A DNA stretch of 64,000 nt, taken from positions 62,001 through 126,000 of the forward strand of contig NZ_CADIJP010000010.1 in the NCBI RefSeq assembly GCF_902859725.1. The letters are read 5' to 3'. Below are positions 45,772 to 54,426 of this stretch, piece by piece. This stretch comes from Achromobacter mucicolens (GTDB lineage Bacteria > Pseudomonadota > Gammaproteobacteria > Burkholderiales > Burkholderiaceae_B). The number at the start of each line of letters is the position of its first letter. Positions within the stretch are counted from its first letter, which is position 1. A program made the position numbers and the translations under genes. The notes below the pieces were generated by a model. The model saw only the letters and a program-made list of their open reading frames with translations. It had not been told where the DNA came from and searched no databases.

Positions 45772-47077
45772 TCACAAACTCCAAAAGGCGGCGCTTGGCG
45801 CTCACCATGTCGATGCGCTTCTCGCACCTGTGTGTATGGCTGAAACAGTTGCACGGCTTTATGGGATCAATTCCCAGGTACGGCGCCTGCGATGCACCGG
45901 CTGAGAACGACTGCGAGTTCTCATAACCACCGAACACCGCCACCGATGGCACCCCCACCGCTTGCGCCAGGATGACTGCGAACCCTGGCGCGGTGTATAC
46001 GAGGGCCGACTGCGCAACCAGCGCGGCAAGGACCTCAATGTCCAACTCACCGGCGTGCAGTTCCACCTCGGCGTCTATCTTTTCTCCAACGATCCACTCC
46101 TTCCCGGGCGCCACGTCCGCGAGACTCACCACGAAGAAGTGATCTCGCACACTCCGAAACAGGTCGGCATATGCCGCATGATCCGGGTTGCGATTCCGGC
46201 AGCCCCCCCATTCGGTCCGCTCAACCAGCGGACGGTAAATCATCAGCGGCCGATCCGGGCTCCACCGGCGTACCAACTCATACGCCCTGGCACGCCACGC
46301 CTCGGGTATGGGAAGCCGAAACTCTCCCGGCTCCACGCCGCACTGGTTTGACATGGCGGCCAGCACCGATCCATGCCGACGCACAGCCTCCGGCGGATAC
46401 TTCACTTCCAGCCGCTTTGCGCTTCTCGGTACCGGCCTTGCTGTAAACCGATCGCGCTCGCGCGCTGCATTCTTGGCCTGGGTCCGCAACTTCGAACCTT
46501 TCCCGACCAAACTCACTCCCGGCATGTCGTGGTAGAGACAGGGCCAAGGCGTCTCCAGCCAGATCTCATGATCCAGGCTCAACTGCCGCACTACAGACCT
46601 TTGGTGCAAGTTGTCACCCAGACCATGCATCCCCTGTATGAAGAGGGGCGCTTTCGTCTGCTGCTTCAAGGCATCAGACAAGCTCACCCTGGGGAAACAT
46701 TCCAACGCCGTCACCTTCGATGCATTCACCACCTCAGCGCTGAGACGCTTGGCCAGATCCGCGAACTGCTGTGGCCACTTATCAACGGCACCGGCGTTGC
46801 CGAGCCCATTAGGATGGTCCGCATGCCAGTGCGCCTTTCCATCGGTCTTCTGACAGTCGTAGCCAATCAAGATGATCCGCTGCGCACCCCAATGCGCAGC
46901 CAACGAAATGGCGCCCAGGCCGGAATTCTTACCGTAGTCAAAAGACGCTTTCCGAACGCCCCGGATTCCGGTCAATGGCGCCCAAAGCTCACCGGAAAAA
47001 CTGTTTTGGGCCTCTTCCCCGTACTCTTTCCACCAAACGCGGTCCATGGCGTACAGGACATCAGCCCATGGAGCCAT
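45725..47077 (-). CDS. Glycosyltransferase-like phage protein (heptosyltransferase-type C-terminal half)
   Basis: The product is 450 residues as written from the ATG at 47077. The N-terminal half has PWADVLYAMD and AHWGAQRIILIGYDCQ, a pattern seen in other phage proteins of unknown role. The C-terminal half has a GT9-like Rossmann fold (FIQGMHGLGDNLHQR, later ALVYTAPGFAVILAQAVGVPSVAVFGG). No ribosome binding site precedes this ATG, and the upstream frame is open with family-like residues (GVIVTNTTFQ) but no usual start codon. The true N-terminus is uncertain. Confidence 0.65.
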   Translation of the reverse strand: MAPWADVLYAMDRVWWKEYGEEAQNSFSGELWAPLTGIRGVRKASFDYGKNSGLGAISLAAHWGAQRIILIGYDCQKTDGKAHWHADHPNGLGNAGAVDKWPQQFADLAKRLSAEVVNASKVTALECFPRVSLSDALKQQTKAPLFIQGMHGLGDNLHQRSVVRQLSLDHEIWLETPWPCLYHDMPGVSLVGKGSKLRTQAKNAARERDRFTARPVPRSAKRLEVKYPPEAVRRHGSVLAAMSNQCGVEPGEFRLPIPEAWRARAYELVRRWSPDRPLMIYRPLVERTEWGGCRNRNPDHAAYADLFRSVRDHFFVVSLADVAPGKEWIVGEKIDAEVELHAGELDIEVLAALVAQSALVYTAPGFAVILAQAVGVPSVAVFGGYENSQSFSAGASQAPYLGIDPIKPCNCFSHTHRCEKRIDMVSAKRRLLEFVNAHSPQQGVLQTLAA

Positions 47078-47100
47078 CTGAAAAGTGGTGTTGGTGACGA

Positions 47101-47355
47101 TTACTCCGCGGTCTTTCGAGCCCGACCTCCACGCCCGGACCGCTTCGCAGTCGTCTGCCGTGAGGCTTGGGCCGCTTGCGATGCAGACGACGGTTCGCCA
47201 GCGGCCTCTTGAGGGTCAGTGGTATCGCCATTCGGTGAATAGATCAGCCCTTTGCCGGCCAATTGCTTGGCATGGTGGTCGCTGACCTCAAATTGATCAC
47301 CCGGCATCCGTTTGCCATCGTGATCGAAGGACTGCCGCGCAGTAACCGTAACCAT
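47101..47355 (-). CDS. Small basic phage protein downstream of the capsid gene
   Basis: The product is 84 residues: a compact N-terminal part (DGKRMPGDQFEVSDHHAKQL) and a Ser/Gln/Lys/Arg-rich tail (KRSGRGGRARKTAE). GGAG lies at good spacing before the ATG. It could be a capsid decoration or head-assembly accessory protein by position, but no family is recognised. Confidence 0.6.
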   Translation of the reverse strand: MVTVTARQSFDHDGKRMPGDQFEVSDHHAKQLAGKGLIYSPNGDTTDPQEAAGEPSSASQAAQASRQTTAKRSGRGGRARKTAE

Positions 47356-47372
47356 CGTGTTCTCCAGAAAGA

Positions 47373-47390
47373 CGGGGGCCGGAGCCCCCG
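47373..47390 (-). other. Hairpin after the capsid gene
   Basis: CGGGGGC-TCCG-GCCCCCG (minus strand) with a tetraloop lies just after the capsid stop. It is followed by only GTCTTTC, so it may stabilise or partly terminate the capsid mRNA. Confidence 0.5.
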
Positions 47391-47395
47391 CCGCC

Positions 47396-48598
47396 TTAGG
47401 CCGAGGCCGGCAGCCCGTCGAAGTCGCCCTTGACGAACGATTCCGGACGGTAGACCGACAGGCCCACGCGCTCTTCGCACAGGATCGTGACCATGTTCTT
47501 CACGAAGTTGTCGCGGTCTTCGGTCGAAACCGTCACCGAAACGTCCTCGCGATCCCAGCCCTGGGCGCCTTGTTGGAAAGCGCCGACCAGGAAATCACTG
47601 GCGGTCATGGCCTGGGTCGCTACGACCGGACGGCCCCAAAGGCCGGGGGTGGCCAAGCCGCGGGGGGTGGCGAACAGGTATGCGTTGTCCGTCGTCTTGG
47701 TCAGTTCGATAGCGGCCCAATCGATGGGGCTGAGGACGATGCCGTCAGCGTCGAATTCGGCCAGAGTCACCTGCAGCAACGCCAGGCGCAGACGGTCGAT
47801 AGCAGTTTCCGCTTGGACCGTCACGCCCGGATTCACGTAGTTCGTGGCCTGGGTATAAATGCCGTTCAGGTTCAGGCCAACACCGGACCCCTTGAGCAGC
47901 TGCGCTTCTTCCTTCAGCTTCAGGCCGTAGCGCAGGCGCCCGTCGATGTAGCTGGCGAGCATAGCCGCGTCGGACAGGACTTGGCGGGAGGCACGCACCC
48001 AGTGAGCGATGGTCGCGACCGGATCCGTGTCCAGTTCAAACGTGATGTCCGATTCTGGCTTGGGATTGGTGGGATTCTCCGAAACCACGTTGGCATTGTT
48101 GGTGAAGCCCGTTTCGCGCACGTACTCGATGCTGTTCGAGCTGGTACGGCCCCACGACAGCAGGTCGCGCAGGAACAGGCGCTGCTGAACAGGCTGAATC
48201 AGACCGACGCGGGTGGGTTGGATAAGTTCACCAGCGGACGTGTCCAGGCTCGTGATGGCCGCCTTCACGGGGACGGAGAAGCTGCCCTTCATGCCGCCGG
48301 CGGCCTTCATCGCGAACGCTTCGAAGCCGTCCGCCTTGATGAACTCTTCGCCCATCGAGGCAGGGTGGCCGGCGCTGCCGCCGTCTTGCAGCTTGACGAC
48401 CAGTTGTTCCGCTGCTTGCAGACGCGCTTGCAGCTCACCTTGCGCGACGAGCAGCTGGTCGACCTTCGCTTTGGTTTCTTCGGACATCTGGGCGTGAGCC
48501 TTGATCTCCTTCTGGGCGGCTTCCGCGTTGGTCTTCAGTTGATCGTTGACCTGCTTCAGACTGGCGGTGATGGTTTCAATGTCTTTTTCGAGACTCAT
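47396..48598 (-). CDS. Major capsid protein, HK97 family
   Basis: The product is 400 residues. An N-terminal coiled-coil scaffold-like delta region (about 1-75) is followed by the HK97 fold: GELIQPTRVGLIQPVQQRLFL, ETGFTNNANVVSENPTNPKP (within 160-185), an E-loop and P-domain, and the C-terminal CEERVGLSVYRPESFVKG. The delta region is presumably removed by the upstream ClpP-like protease during maturation. It is the most highly expected late product. Confidence 0.93.
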   Translation of the reverse strand: MSLEKDIETITASLKQVNDQLKTNAEAAQKEIKAHAQMSEETKAKVDQLLVAQGELQARLQAAEQLVVKLQDGGSAGHPASMGEEFIKADGFEAFAMKAAGGMKGSFSVPVKAAITSLDTSAGELIQPTRVGLIQPVQQRLFLRDLLSWGRTSSNSIEYVRETGFTNNANVVSENPTNPKPESDITFELDTDPVATIAHWVRASRQVLSDAAMLASYIDGRLRYGLKLKEEAQLLKGSGVGLNLNGIYTQATNYVNPGVTVQAETAIDRLRLALLQVTLAEFDADGIVLSPIDWAAIELTKTTDNAYLFATPRGLATPGLWGRPVVATQAMTASDFLVGAFQQGAQGWDREDVSVTVSTEDRDNFVKNMVTILCEERVGLSVYRPESFVKGDFDGLPASA

Positions 48599-48607
48599 GG
48601 TGTTTCC

Positions 48608-49465
48608 TTACACGGATTTGATGAGGGATGCCGCGAGTGCGGCTGCTTCAGAAGCGGCTGACTCGCTCAGGCCGCGTTCGGTGGCATCGCGCCCACCGCC
48701 GCCAGCCGCGTCACGCAGGCTGGTCTTGAATTCGCTGATAAGCCGCATAGCTTCGCTTCGGGGCATGCCCGAGGAACGCAGAGCGGCTTCCATACGCCGC
48801 ACGGCTGCGGCGCTGGCTGTTTGTTCTGTTTGTGCGACCTCGTCCGACGAGAGCAGGGAATCCGCAAAGCCTTGGGAAACGGCATCTGCGCCACCAATCC
48901 ACGTTTCCGCGTCCATCAACGACTGGATGGACTCCAGCGTGTCGCCCGTCCGAGCCGCGTAGATGTCGGCCATGGCTTGGTCGAACGGCTCCATCGTGTC
49001 AGCCACTTCCCGGAAGTCATGCCGGTTCCCGACCGCCATTACCCAGCAGTTGTGAATCATCAGAAAGCCAGCGCGAGCGACTTCAACGCGGTCACCTGCC
49101 ATGGCGATGATCGACGCAGCCGACGCCGCTACACCGAGCACTCGCACGGTCACGTCGCCCTTGTGCTGGCGAAGGAGGTTGTAAATCGCCAGGCCTTCGA
49201 ACATGTCACCCCCGGGCGAATTCACGTTGACCGTGACGTCCTTGCCATCCATCGAGCGCAGGGCGGCGGCGATCCGCTTTGCCGTGACGCCCTCACCCGT
49301 CCAGTAATCCTGCCCGATAACGTCAAAGACGCTGATCGTGTTTTCTTCGTCTGAAGCGGCCTTGATGCCGGGGTTCCAGCGGTCCAGAGCCTTGGGCGAC
49401 AGGTCATATCGGACGCCCGCGCAGGGGCGCCCCTCCGGCGCTGCCGGAAGGTGATTTCGGGGCAT
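48608..49465 (-). CDS. ClpP-like prohead/head maturation protease
   Basis: The product is 285 residues. The ClpP fold shows NVNSPGGDMFEGLAIYNLL, catalytic Ser115 in LGVAASAASIIAMAG and His138 in FLMIHNCW; an acidic third residue follows in the MEPFDQAMADIY region. The C-terminal 80 residues are helical and variable and may direct the enzyme into the prohead. It cleaves the capsid delta domain. It sits between portal and capsid as usual. Confidence 0.92.
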   Translation of the reverse strand: MPRNHLPAAPEGRPCAGVRYDLSPKALDRWNPGIKAASDEENTISVFDVIGQDYWTGEGVTAKRIAAALRSMDGKDVTVNVNSPGGDMFEGLAIYNLLRQHKGDVTVRVLGVAASAASIIAMAGDRVEVARAGFLMIHNCWVMAVGNRHDFREVADTMEPFDQAMADIYAARTGDTLESIQSLMDAETWIGGADAVSQGFADSLLSSDEVAQTEQTASAAAVRRMEAALRSSGMPRSEAMRLISEFKTSLRDAAGGGGRDATERGLSESAASEAAALAASLIKSV

Positions 49466-49470
49466 GAGGT

Positions 49471-50706
49471 CTACTCCTGGGTGACGGTTTGGGCGCTGCC
49501 CAGTTGATCTATCGGAACAAGGGCGGTCTGTACCGTAAGCACATCTGCATTCCCGCCCATCGGAGGCAGGTTCTCAAGGCGGCGCACCTCGTCTCGGGTC
49601 ATAATTCCGTTGTTGACCATCTTCGATTCGTACTCAGCGCGACCAGCGGAATCCGCCCTCAGCAGGCCCTCGACGCTGAATTCCGCGTAGTAACGAGGTT
49701 GGTCGGCAGGGGACAGGAGGTCCTTGTTGATCGCCTGCTCGATACGGGTCAGCCAGGGCCGAAGCGTGAACGTCAGGAACCCGATCATCTGCTGCTCGAT
49801 ACCTGTTCCCCAGCTCGTCGAATTGGCTGTGTGGCCGACCATGTGCGGCGGAACGCGGAACCAACGGCAAATCTCCTCCACGCTGAAGTTTCGCGACTCT
49901 AGCAATTGAGCATCAGTCGGATTGATGCCGATAGTTTTGGCATCCATGCCCGCTTCAAGTACTGGAGATTCGCCGGCGTTAAGCGCTCCGCTAATTTTCT
50001 TGACGGTCTCTCGGAACTCTTCGCGCTGCTCCTTCTTCAGTACTCGGTCGACTGTGAACGCCACTGTCGGCGCCAAGCCCTTCTCGAAGGTGCTATTTGC
50101 CGCAGTAGATGCGGCCAACGCGGAACCGAATACGCCGGCGCCATACTCAATCGCGCTCAGCCCCCAATCCCCATCAAGCGTGAAGCCCGGGATCCGGAAA
50201 ATCCGACTTGCAGGAATCTCTCTCTGCTTACCGTTCTTCTCTGTGTAGCGGTAACGAGGATTGCCGTTCGAATCGCTCGAGATGGCCAGCCGAGACGGGA
50301 TCAGGAACTCCAGCGCTACCAGACGGCTACCGATGTACTTCTTCTCCGAAAATCCATTACCACGCAGCAGCATGGAAACAATTTTCGCCTCCCAATACAC
50401 CGTCGCGGTCGTATCCGCGCTGGGACGGGAATGAATCAGGCTGTAAAGCGGATGCCGTTCGGCCGGCACACGACCGCTAGGTGTGCGCTCGTACACGCCC
50501 AGGGGTAACGTCGAAATCGTTTCGGCAACCAACCGGGCGCATGCCCAGACTGCCGACAACTGCAGAATGGTCCTTTCGTTGACTTGCTGCCCTGCCGTAG
50601 TCACTCCGAACTGCGACCAGAACGCCTCATCGGTCAAGCTGATGGGGACCCCGAGCCAGTTCAAGAGCGCGGCCTTGACTCGACCGGGCTTTGCCTTGGT
50701 TTTCAT
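49471..50706 (-). CDS. Portal protein, HK97 family
   Basis: The product is 411 residues: VWACARLVAETISTLPLGVYER near the N-terminus, a YWEAKIVSMLLRGNGF segment, and the conserved NFSVEEICRWFRVPPHMVG block with TSWGTGIEQQMIGFL. It forms the dodecameric gate of the head through which DNA is packaged. Its ATG overlaps the terminase stop by ATGA. Confidence 0.94.
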   Translation of the reverse strand: MKTKAKPGRVKAALLNWLGVPISLTDEAFWSQFGVTTAGQQVNERTILQLSAVWACARLVAETISTLPLGVYERTPSGRVPAERHPLYSLIHSRPSADTTATVYWEAKIVSMLLRGNGFSEKKYIGSRLVALEFLIPSRLAISSDSNGNPRYRYTEKNGKQREIPASRIFRIPGFTLDGDWGLSAIEYGAGVFGSALAASTAANSTFEKGLAPTVAFTVDRVLKKEQREEFRETVKKISGALNAGESPVLEAGMDAKTIGINPTDAQLLESRNFSVEEICRWFRVPPHMVGHTANSTSWGTGIEQQMIGFLTFTLRPWLTRIEQAINKDLLSPADQPRYYAEFSVEGLLRADSAGRAEYESKMVNNGIMTRDEVRRLENLPPMGGNADVLTVQTALVPIDQLGSAQTVTQE

Positions 50707-52229
50707 ACGATGATCGGGTCCCTGATAAAGTCGGCAAAATCGCCGTCGTCCTCCGTCTCATTCGGCATAACCCCCACCGCCATGGCGAGCGCCACCATGC
50801 CGTCGATCCGGCCGGACGTTTTCGATTTGGTGAATTTTCGGTTGCCGGCAGGGTCGGAGACCGCCACCGCGTTTGCCGCGCACATCGTCAAAACCGGGTG
50901 CTTTCCGTGCTTCAGCTTCTTTGCCAGCAGCCGGGCTTCCAGTTCGCGAATTGCCGGGCTCATCGATACGAAGCCCTGGCCAAACTCCACGAATCTTTCT
51001 AACTCTTCTTCGGTGAATCCTGCGCGTTCCAGCCACGGCTTGAGAAACCGCATGTTGTAGCGGTCAAAGGCAAGCGCCCTTATCTCATACCTGTCAAAGA
51101 CATCCCGCAGGTAATGCGCGATGTACTCGTATTCAATTGCCCTGCCGGGCGTAGTCTGCAACAGACCTTCGTCTTCCCAGACGTCGTACGGCACCCTGTC
51201 GTTCCGGGCTTTCTCGGCGAGCCCTTCGCTAGGCAGCCAGAACGTCGACTCGACGTCGCCATCATCCGATACAAGGACCAGGGCAGTCAGGTCCGACACG
51301 CTGGACAGGTCCAGACCGCCGTAGACCGTCTTGCCCTCCAAACTCTCGGGCGGCGCGCCGTTCTCCTCCCAGACCGTACGGGAGATAAACGGGTTGCTCG
51401 CCTCCACACGCTGGTTCAGAATAAGGTTGCGGTATGAAGCCTCTCGGCTTGGCATGCGCTTGGCATCCGCCGCCTGCCGCCGCACTTCTTCCTTGTTCAT
51501 GAACTCGTCGTAGTGCGGGTTCGCTAACCGTATCGTGTCCTCGCTGAAAGGATCCGAATCGAGCGGCGCACTATGTAGGACCACCTTGTTCCTAGGATCG
51601 GCCCCGGTCCGGGCATCGTCGATCAGCAAGCTCAACAGGTCCGCATCCGTCGGCGCCTGGGTGCTGATAATGATCGACAGCGGGGCCTCCTGAGCAGCCG
51701 AGGCCGTTTCCAGCGCTTCGTACAGCTCAGAGCGCGGCCCTTTAACCTGGCCCAGCTCGTCATGTACCGTGAACACCGGAGACAGCCCGTATGCTGTACT
51801 GGCTTCCGCCGATAGCGCCCGGTAGAGTGTCCCCAGTTCGGGACAAAACAACTGCTTCGCCGTATCCCTGATCACCACATACTCGCTCAGCTGAGGAGAC
51901 ATGCGGACCACCTTCGCGGCCAAGGCAAACAGGATGGCCGCCTGCTCCCTCGACTGAGCCGCGCTGTACAACTGGCTATTGGGCCGTGCCTCAGGACCAC
52001 ACGTATGCAGTAGCAGGAGGAACGCCGCGGTAGCCGTCTTCGCGTTCTTGCGCGCCATCGACAAGATGAACATCCGCGTCGGCGTGTCGTAAATCGCGCG
52101 AATCCAGCCCTTCTGCGCCTTGGTCAGCGTGACCGCCTTGCCCACGAACCTGCCTTCTGGAATCCGGCAAGTCGCTTCGATCCAGGCTATGTTGCGCTCG
52201 CCGCGGGTCAGTCTTCGACTAGTTCCCAC
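50703..52229 (-). CDS. Terminase large subunit
   Basis: The product is 508 residues. The ATPase domain has a Walker A-type MARKNAKTATAAF (58-70) and a Walker B-type FTVHDELGQ. The nuclease domain starts at VYGGLDLSSVSDLTALVLV with metal-binding aspartates and ends near SGRIDGMVALAMAVG. It packages DNA and cuts concatemers. Its start overlaps the small subunit gene by 22 bases. Confidence 0.94.
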   Translation of the reverse strand: MGTSRRLTRGERNIAWIEATCRIPEGRFVGKAVTLTKAQKGWIRAIYDTPTRMFILSMARKNAKTATAAFLLLLHTCGPEARPNSQLYSAAQSREQAAILFALAAKVVRMSPQLSEYVVIRDTAKQLFCPELGTLYRALSAEASTAYGLSPVFTVHDELGQVKGPRSELYEALETASAAQEAPLSIIISTQAPTDADLLSLLIDDARTGADPRNKVVLHSAPLDSDPFSEDTIRLANPHYDEFMNKEEVRRQAADAKRMPSREASYRNLILNQRVEASNPFISRTVWEENGAPPESLEGKTVYGGLDLSSVSDLTALVLVSDDGDVESTFWLPSEGLAEKARNDRVPYDVWEDEGLLQTTPGRAIEYEYIAHYLRDVFDRYEIRALAFDRYNMRFLKPWLERAGFTEEELERFVEFGQGFVSMSPAIRELEARLLAKKLKHGKHPVLTMCAANAVAVSDPAGNRKFTKSKTSGRIDGMVALAMAVGVMPNETEDDGDFADFIRDPIIV

Positions 52230-52654
52230 GGCTTCCTTGCCTTACCTTGCCTGCTGTTTGCCCGGCCGACTGTCTTGGGGTCAGCCGTAGCCTGCCGCGT
52301 GATACGCAAGCGCGTGGCCAGGGACGACGCCGCCCGGCCTTCTCGCTCCTGCATCGTCAACAGAAGGTTGTAGCGCTTCAGCCCGTCGTCATCTGCCAAC
52401 CAAGCGCGGTCAAAGCTCATGATCTCGTCGGCGATCAAACGAGCCTGCACCACGTGACGGCAGTACTGCTCCAGTAGTGGCGAATGCGTCGGGGTGAAAG
52501 CGTTGGCTGGCTGATCGTTGACCACCTCCAGCCACACTGACCTTTCTGCATCCGTCATATGCACCGGCGCTTGCAGGCGGTCCGTGCTGAACACGGGCGC
52601 AACTTGGGCCGCGACGGTCATTTCCGACGTCGACTTACGGCCCCGAGCGCCCAT
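52208..52654 (-). CDS. Terminase small subunit, P27 family
   Basis: The product is 148 residues of the P27 type: MTDAERSVWLEVVNDQPANAF, a helix with LLEQYCRHVVQARLIADEI, and the C-terminal RLRITRQATADPK. It recognises the packaging site and feeds DNA to the large subunit. The HNH gene directly upstream is the usual partner in HK97-like packaging. Confidence 0.88.
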   Translation of the reverse strand: MGARGRKSTSEMTVAAQVAPVFSTDRLQAPVHMTDAERSVWLEVVNDQPANAFTPTHSPLLEQYCRHVVQARLIADEIMSFDRAWLADDDGLKRYNLLLTMQEREGRAASSLATRLRITRQATADPKTVGRANSRQGKARKPWELVED

Positions 52655-52722
52655 TTCAATCCTTACTGTGTCCCGTTTTTTCTGGACGTTTATGAAAAAA
52701 GAGCTCAGCGGCCGGTGTCCAG

Positions 52723-53043
52723 CTAAAAGGGGCCAGACTTCAGACCCACCCTATGCCCCTGCGGCCACCCGTCCAACCCTACTGCGGACCTGGGCGTGTA
52801 GCCCTGGTTCGCCTCGCGCTTGGTCTTCTCGGCGTGGCAGTCACGGCTCATCGCTCTCAGGTTGCTCGGGTCATCGTTCAGATTGCCGGCTGCATCCCTC
52901 GCGTTGCTAATGTGATCGACCTCATGTGCGATTAGCCTCACGCCCTTGCAGTTTTCGCACTGGCACATGTACCCATCACGAGCCATGATCTGATCTCGAA
53001 GGCGGCGCCATGGTCTGCCGCCTCTTCCCTGCCCGTAGCTCAT
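52723..53043 (-). CDS. HNH endonuclease
   Basis: The product is 106 residues: WRRLRDQIMARDGYMCQC, then CKGVRLIAHEVDHISNARD, SNLRAMSRDCHAEKTKREANQ. The two CxxC-type pairs and the His-Asn-His residues form the beta-beta-alpha-metal site. Such HNH proteins next to terminase are needed for cos-type DNA cleavage. ATG overlaps the upstream stop as ATGA. Confidence 0.92.
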   Translation of the reverse strand: MSYGQGRGGRPWRRLRDQIMARDGYMCQCENCKGVRLIAHEVDHISNARDAAGNLNDDPSNLRAMSRDCHAEKTKREANQGYTPRSAVGLDGWPQGHRVGLKSGPF

Positions 53044-53216
53044 AGCGGCTGGGAATCGTCCCGCTCGCCGCCTACTGCCTCGCCATCAAGCGTTAGCTCG
53101 GGCTGTTCCATCTCTTCGCCTTCATCTGCCAGCGCATCCAGAAGCGCGTCGAGCTTGGCTTCTATGCGGTCAAGCTGTGGCTCTTGGGCGATGGTCGACC
53201 CAGGGGGACGAGGCAT
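53040..53216 (-). CDS. Small acidic phage protein
   Basis: The product is 58 residues: a Pro-rich start, then the amphipathic heptad PQLDRIEAKLDALLDALADE and an acidic tail. No family is recognised. The helix suggests oligomerisation. It overlaps the HNH start, so it is a real member of the packaging operon. The ATG at 53216 is preferred to a start 13 codons upstream. Confidence 0.55.
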   Translation of the reverse strand: MPRPPGSTIAQEPQLDRIEAKLDALLDALADEGEEMEQPELTLDGEAVGGERDDSQPL

Positions 53217-53338
53217 CACGCCAGTGCATAGTGGCTGATAGCCCTCGCCTCTCATGCGCTTGGTCCCAAACCCTGCTTGCGCTTAGGGTAGAACTGCGAG
53301 TCTTCACGGTCTTGTCCACTGAACACGGCAGCTCCAAA

Positions 53339-53367
53339 GCAAAAAGCCCCGGCGTGTGCCGAGGCTT
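53339..53367 (-). terminator. Terminator ahead of the packaging/late genes
   Basis: On the minus strand AAGCCTCGGC-ACAC-GCCGGGGCTT, with one mismatch, is followed by TTTTTG. It lies between the early/middle genes and the HNH-terminase block, where a late antitermination system would act. Confidence 0.8.
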
Positions 53368-53386
53368 GTGTTTACTGCGGACGCAA

Positions 53387-53884
53387 TTAGGGCGTCGATA
53401 CTTCATAGGATATGTCATCGTCCTTGTAATTGCAAGTAGATTTAGACGTGTTGTTCGCTTCCCACGTCCGCTGCGACACCTTCCCATCATGGGCCGCACC
53501 TGCTGTGCTGCCTCGCCTGGCATAGGCAATCTCCTTCTTCTCTTTCAACTTCTGTCTTGCCTCGATGGCTCGCGAGCAGCGTTGGTGATAGTCAAGCGCG
53601 TTGCCTAGATTAGTGGTCAGGTACACATTGCCTACTTCGTATGGCCCGTCGTCCCGCTCTCTCGCCATGCAAAGGCCATTCTTCCCCGGCCCGCGCATAT
53701 GGTAGTAAGGCTGCCAAATCTCCCACCATTGTGCGAAGGTCATTTCCCACGAGATCCCTCGCACTCGCGCACTGTTTGCCTGAACGGCATATGCACGATA
53801 AGGGTCGGGCAACCCTTGGGATTTAATCTGCTCCCGAATCTTGGCCATCTGCTCTCGGCTCATGCCGTGGACAAGGGTTGCCAT
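53387..53884 (-). CDS. Phage protein of unknown function (HNH-like C-terminal motif)
   Basis: The product is 165 residues. The segment GPGKNGLCMARERDDGPYEVGNVYLTTNLGNAL (within about 63-97) resembles the folded end of HNH/NUMOD-type DNA-binding proteins, though the catalytic His residues are not obvious. The ATG at 53884 starts 2 nt after the previous stop. It is the last gene before the 53.35-kb terminator. Confidence 0.55.
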   Translation of the reverse strand: MATLVHGMSREQMAKIREQIKSQGLPDPYRAYAVQANSARVRGISWEMTFAQWWEIWQPYYHMRGPGKNGLCMARERDDGPYEVGNVYLTTNLGNALDYHQRCSRAIEARQKLKEKKEIAYARRGSTAGAAHDGKVSQRTWEANNTSKSTCNYKDDDISYEVSTP

Positions 53885-53886
53885 GG

Positions 53887-54426
53887 CTACGCCCCAACCG
53901 GTTGCTTGATGAGATCCCGCCGACGCAGCATCGGAAGCAGCTTGTCCTTCGCCTCTTGATATCGGCGGTGCTGTTCTTCCCGGCTGCACCGCGGATTGAT
54001 GAATACTTTGTTTGGAACGTCCCTGTTACGCAGGGTCAGACGGACGGCGGCGCGCAGCTCGATATCCAGCAGGTCGATACACAGATTCACCTGCTGACCG
54101 ATGTAGCGGTTGATTTTGGCGTCGGTCTCGTCGGTATCGCCGTAACCGTCCAAGTTCGACACGCCTTGGAAACCGGGGGCAACGCTCCTGTAGCCCAAGT
54201 TGTCCCGCTGGGCTTTCTCCCAGTGGTACCAGGTCATGAGCAGTTCTTCCAGTTGTTCGCTTTCGTCTTTCGTCATGTGATCCTCGCTGAATAGCTGCTC
54301 CAATCCTTGTCTTGCAATCTCCTGCCGACTTAGCCGGGGCTTCTGTGGTCGACGGCGATATTCCTCCAGGCGTTCGCACACTAATGCTGGGTCGCCCATC
54401 GCCCACTTCGGCAGGAGCGCGCCCAT
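53887..54426 (-). CDS. Candidate Q-like late antiterminator
   Basis: The product is 179 residues. It has helical, basic regions and a WYHWEKAQRDNLGYRSV stretch that resembles the start of some Q/DUF1133-type regulators. The C-terminal half has many Arg/Lys. Its place fits Q: between RusA and the terminase genes, just before a terminator that the late transcript would need to pass. No definitive motif is visible, so this is positional inference. It overlaps the previous gene by one base. Confidence 0.42.
   Translation of the reverse strand: MGALLPKWAMGDPALVCERLEEYRRRPQKPRLSRQEIARQGLEQLFSEDHMTKDESEQLEELLMTWYHWEKAQRDNLGYRSVAPGFQGVSNLDGYGDTDETDAKINRYIGQQVNLCIDLLDIELRAAVRLTLRNRDVPNKVFINPRCSREEQHRRYQEAKDKLLPMLRRRDLIKQPVGA

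Noticed and set aside
53170-53529. A 119-codon minus-strand frame spanning the terminator at 53.35 kb
   Set aside because: It is basic and low-complexity, crosses a clear terminator, and overlaps the better supported 53040-53216 and 53387-53884 genes.
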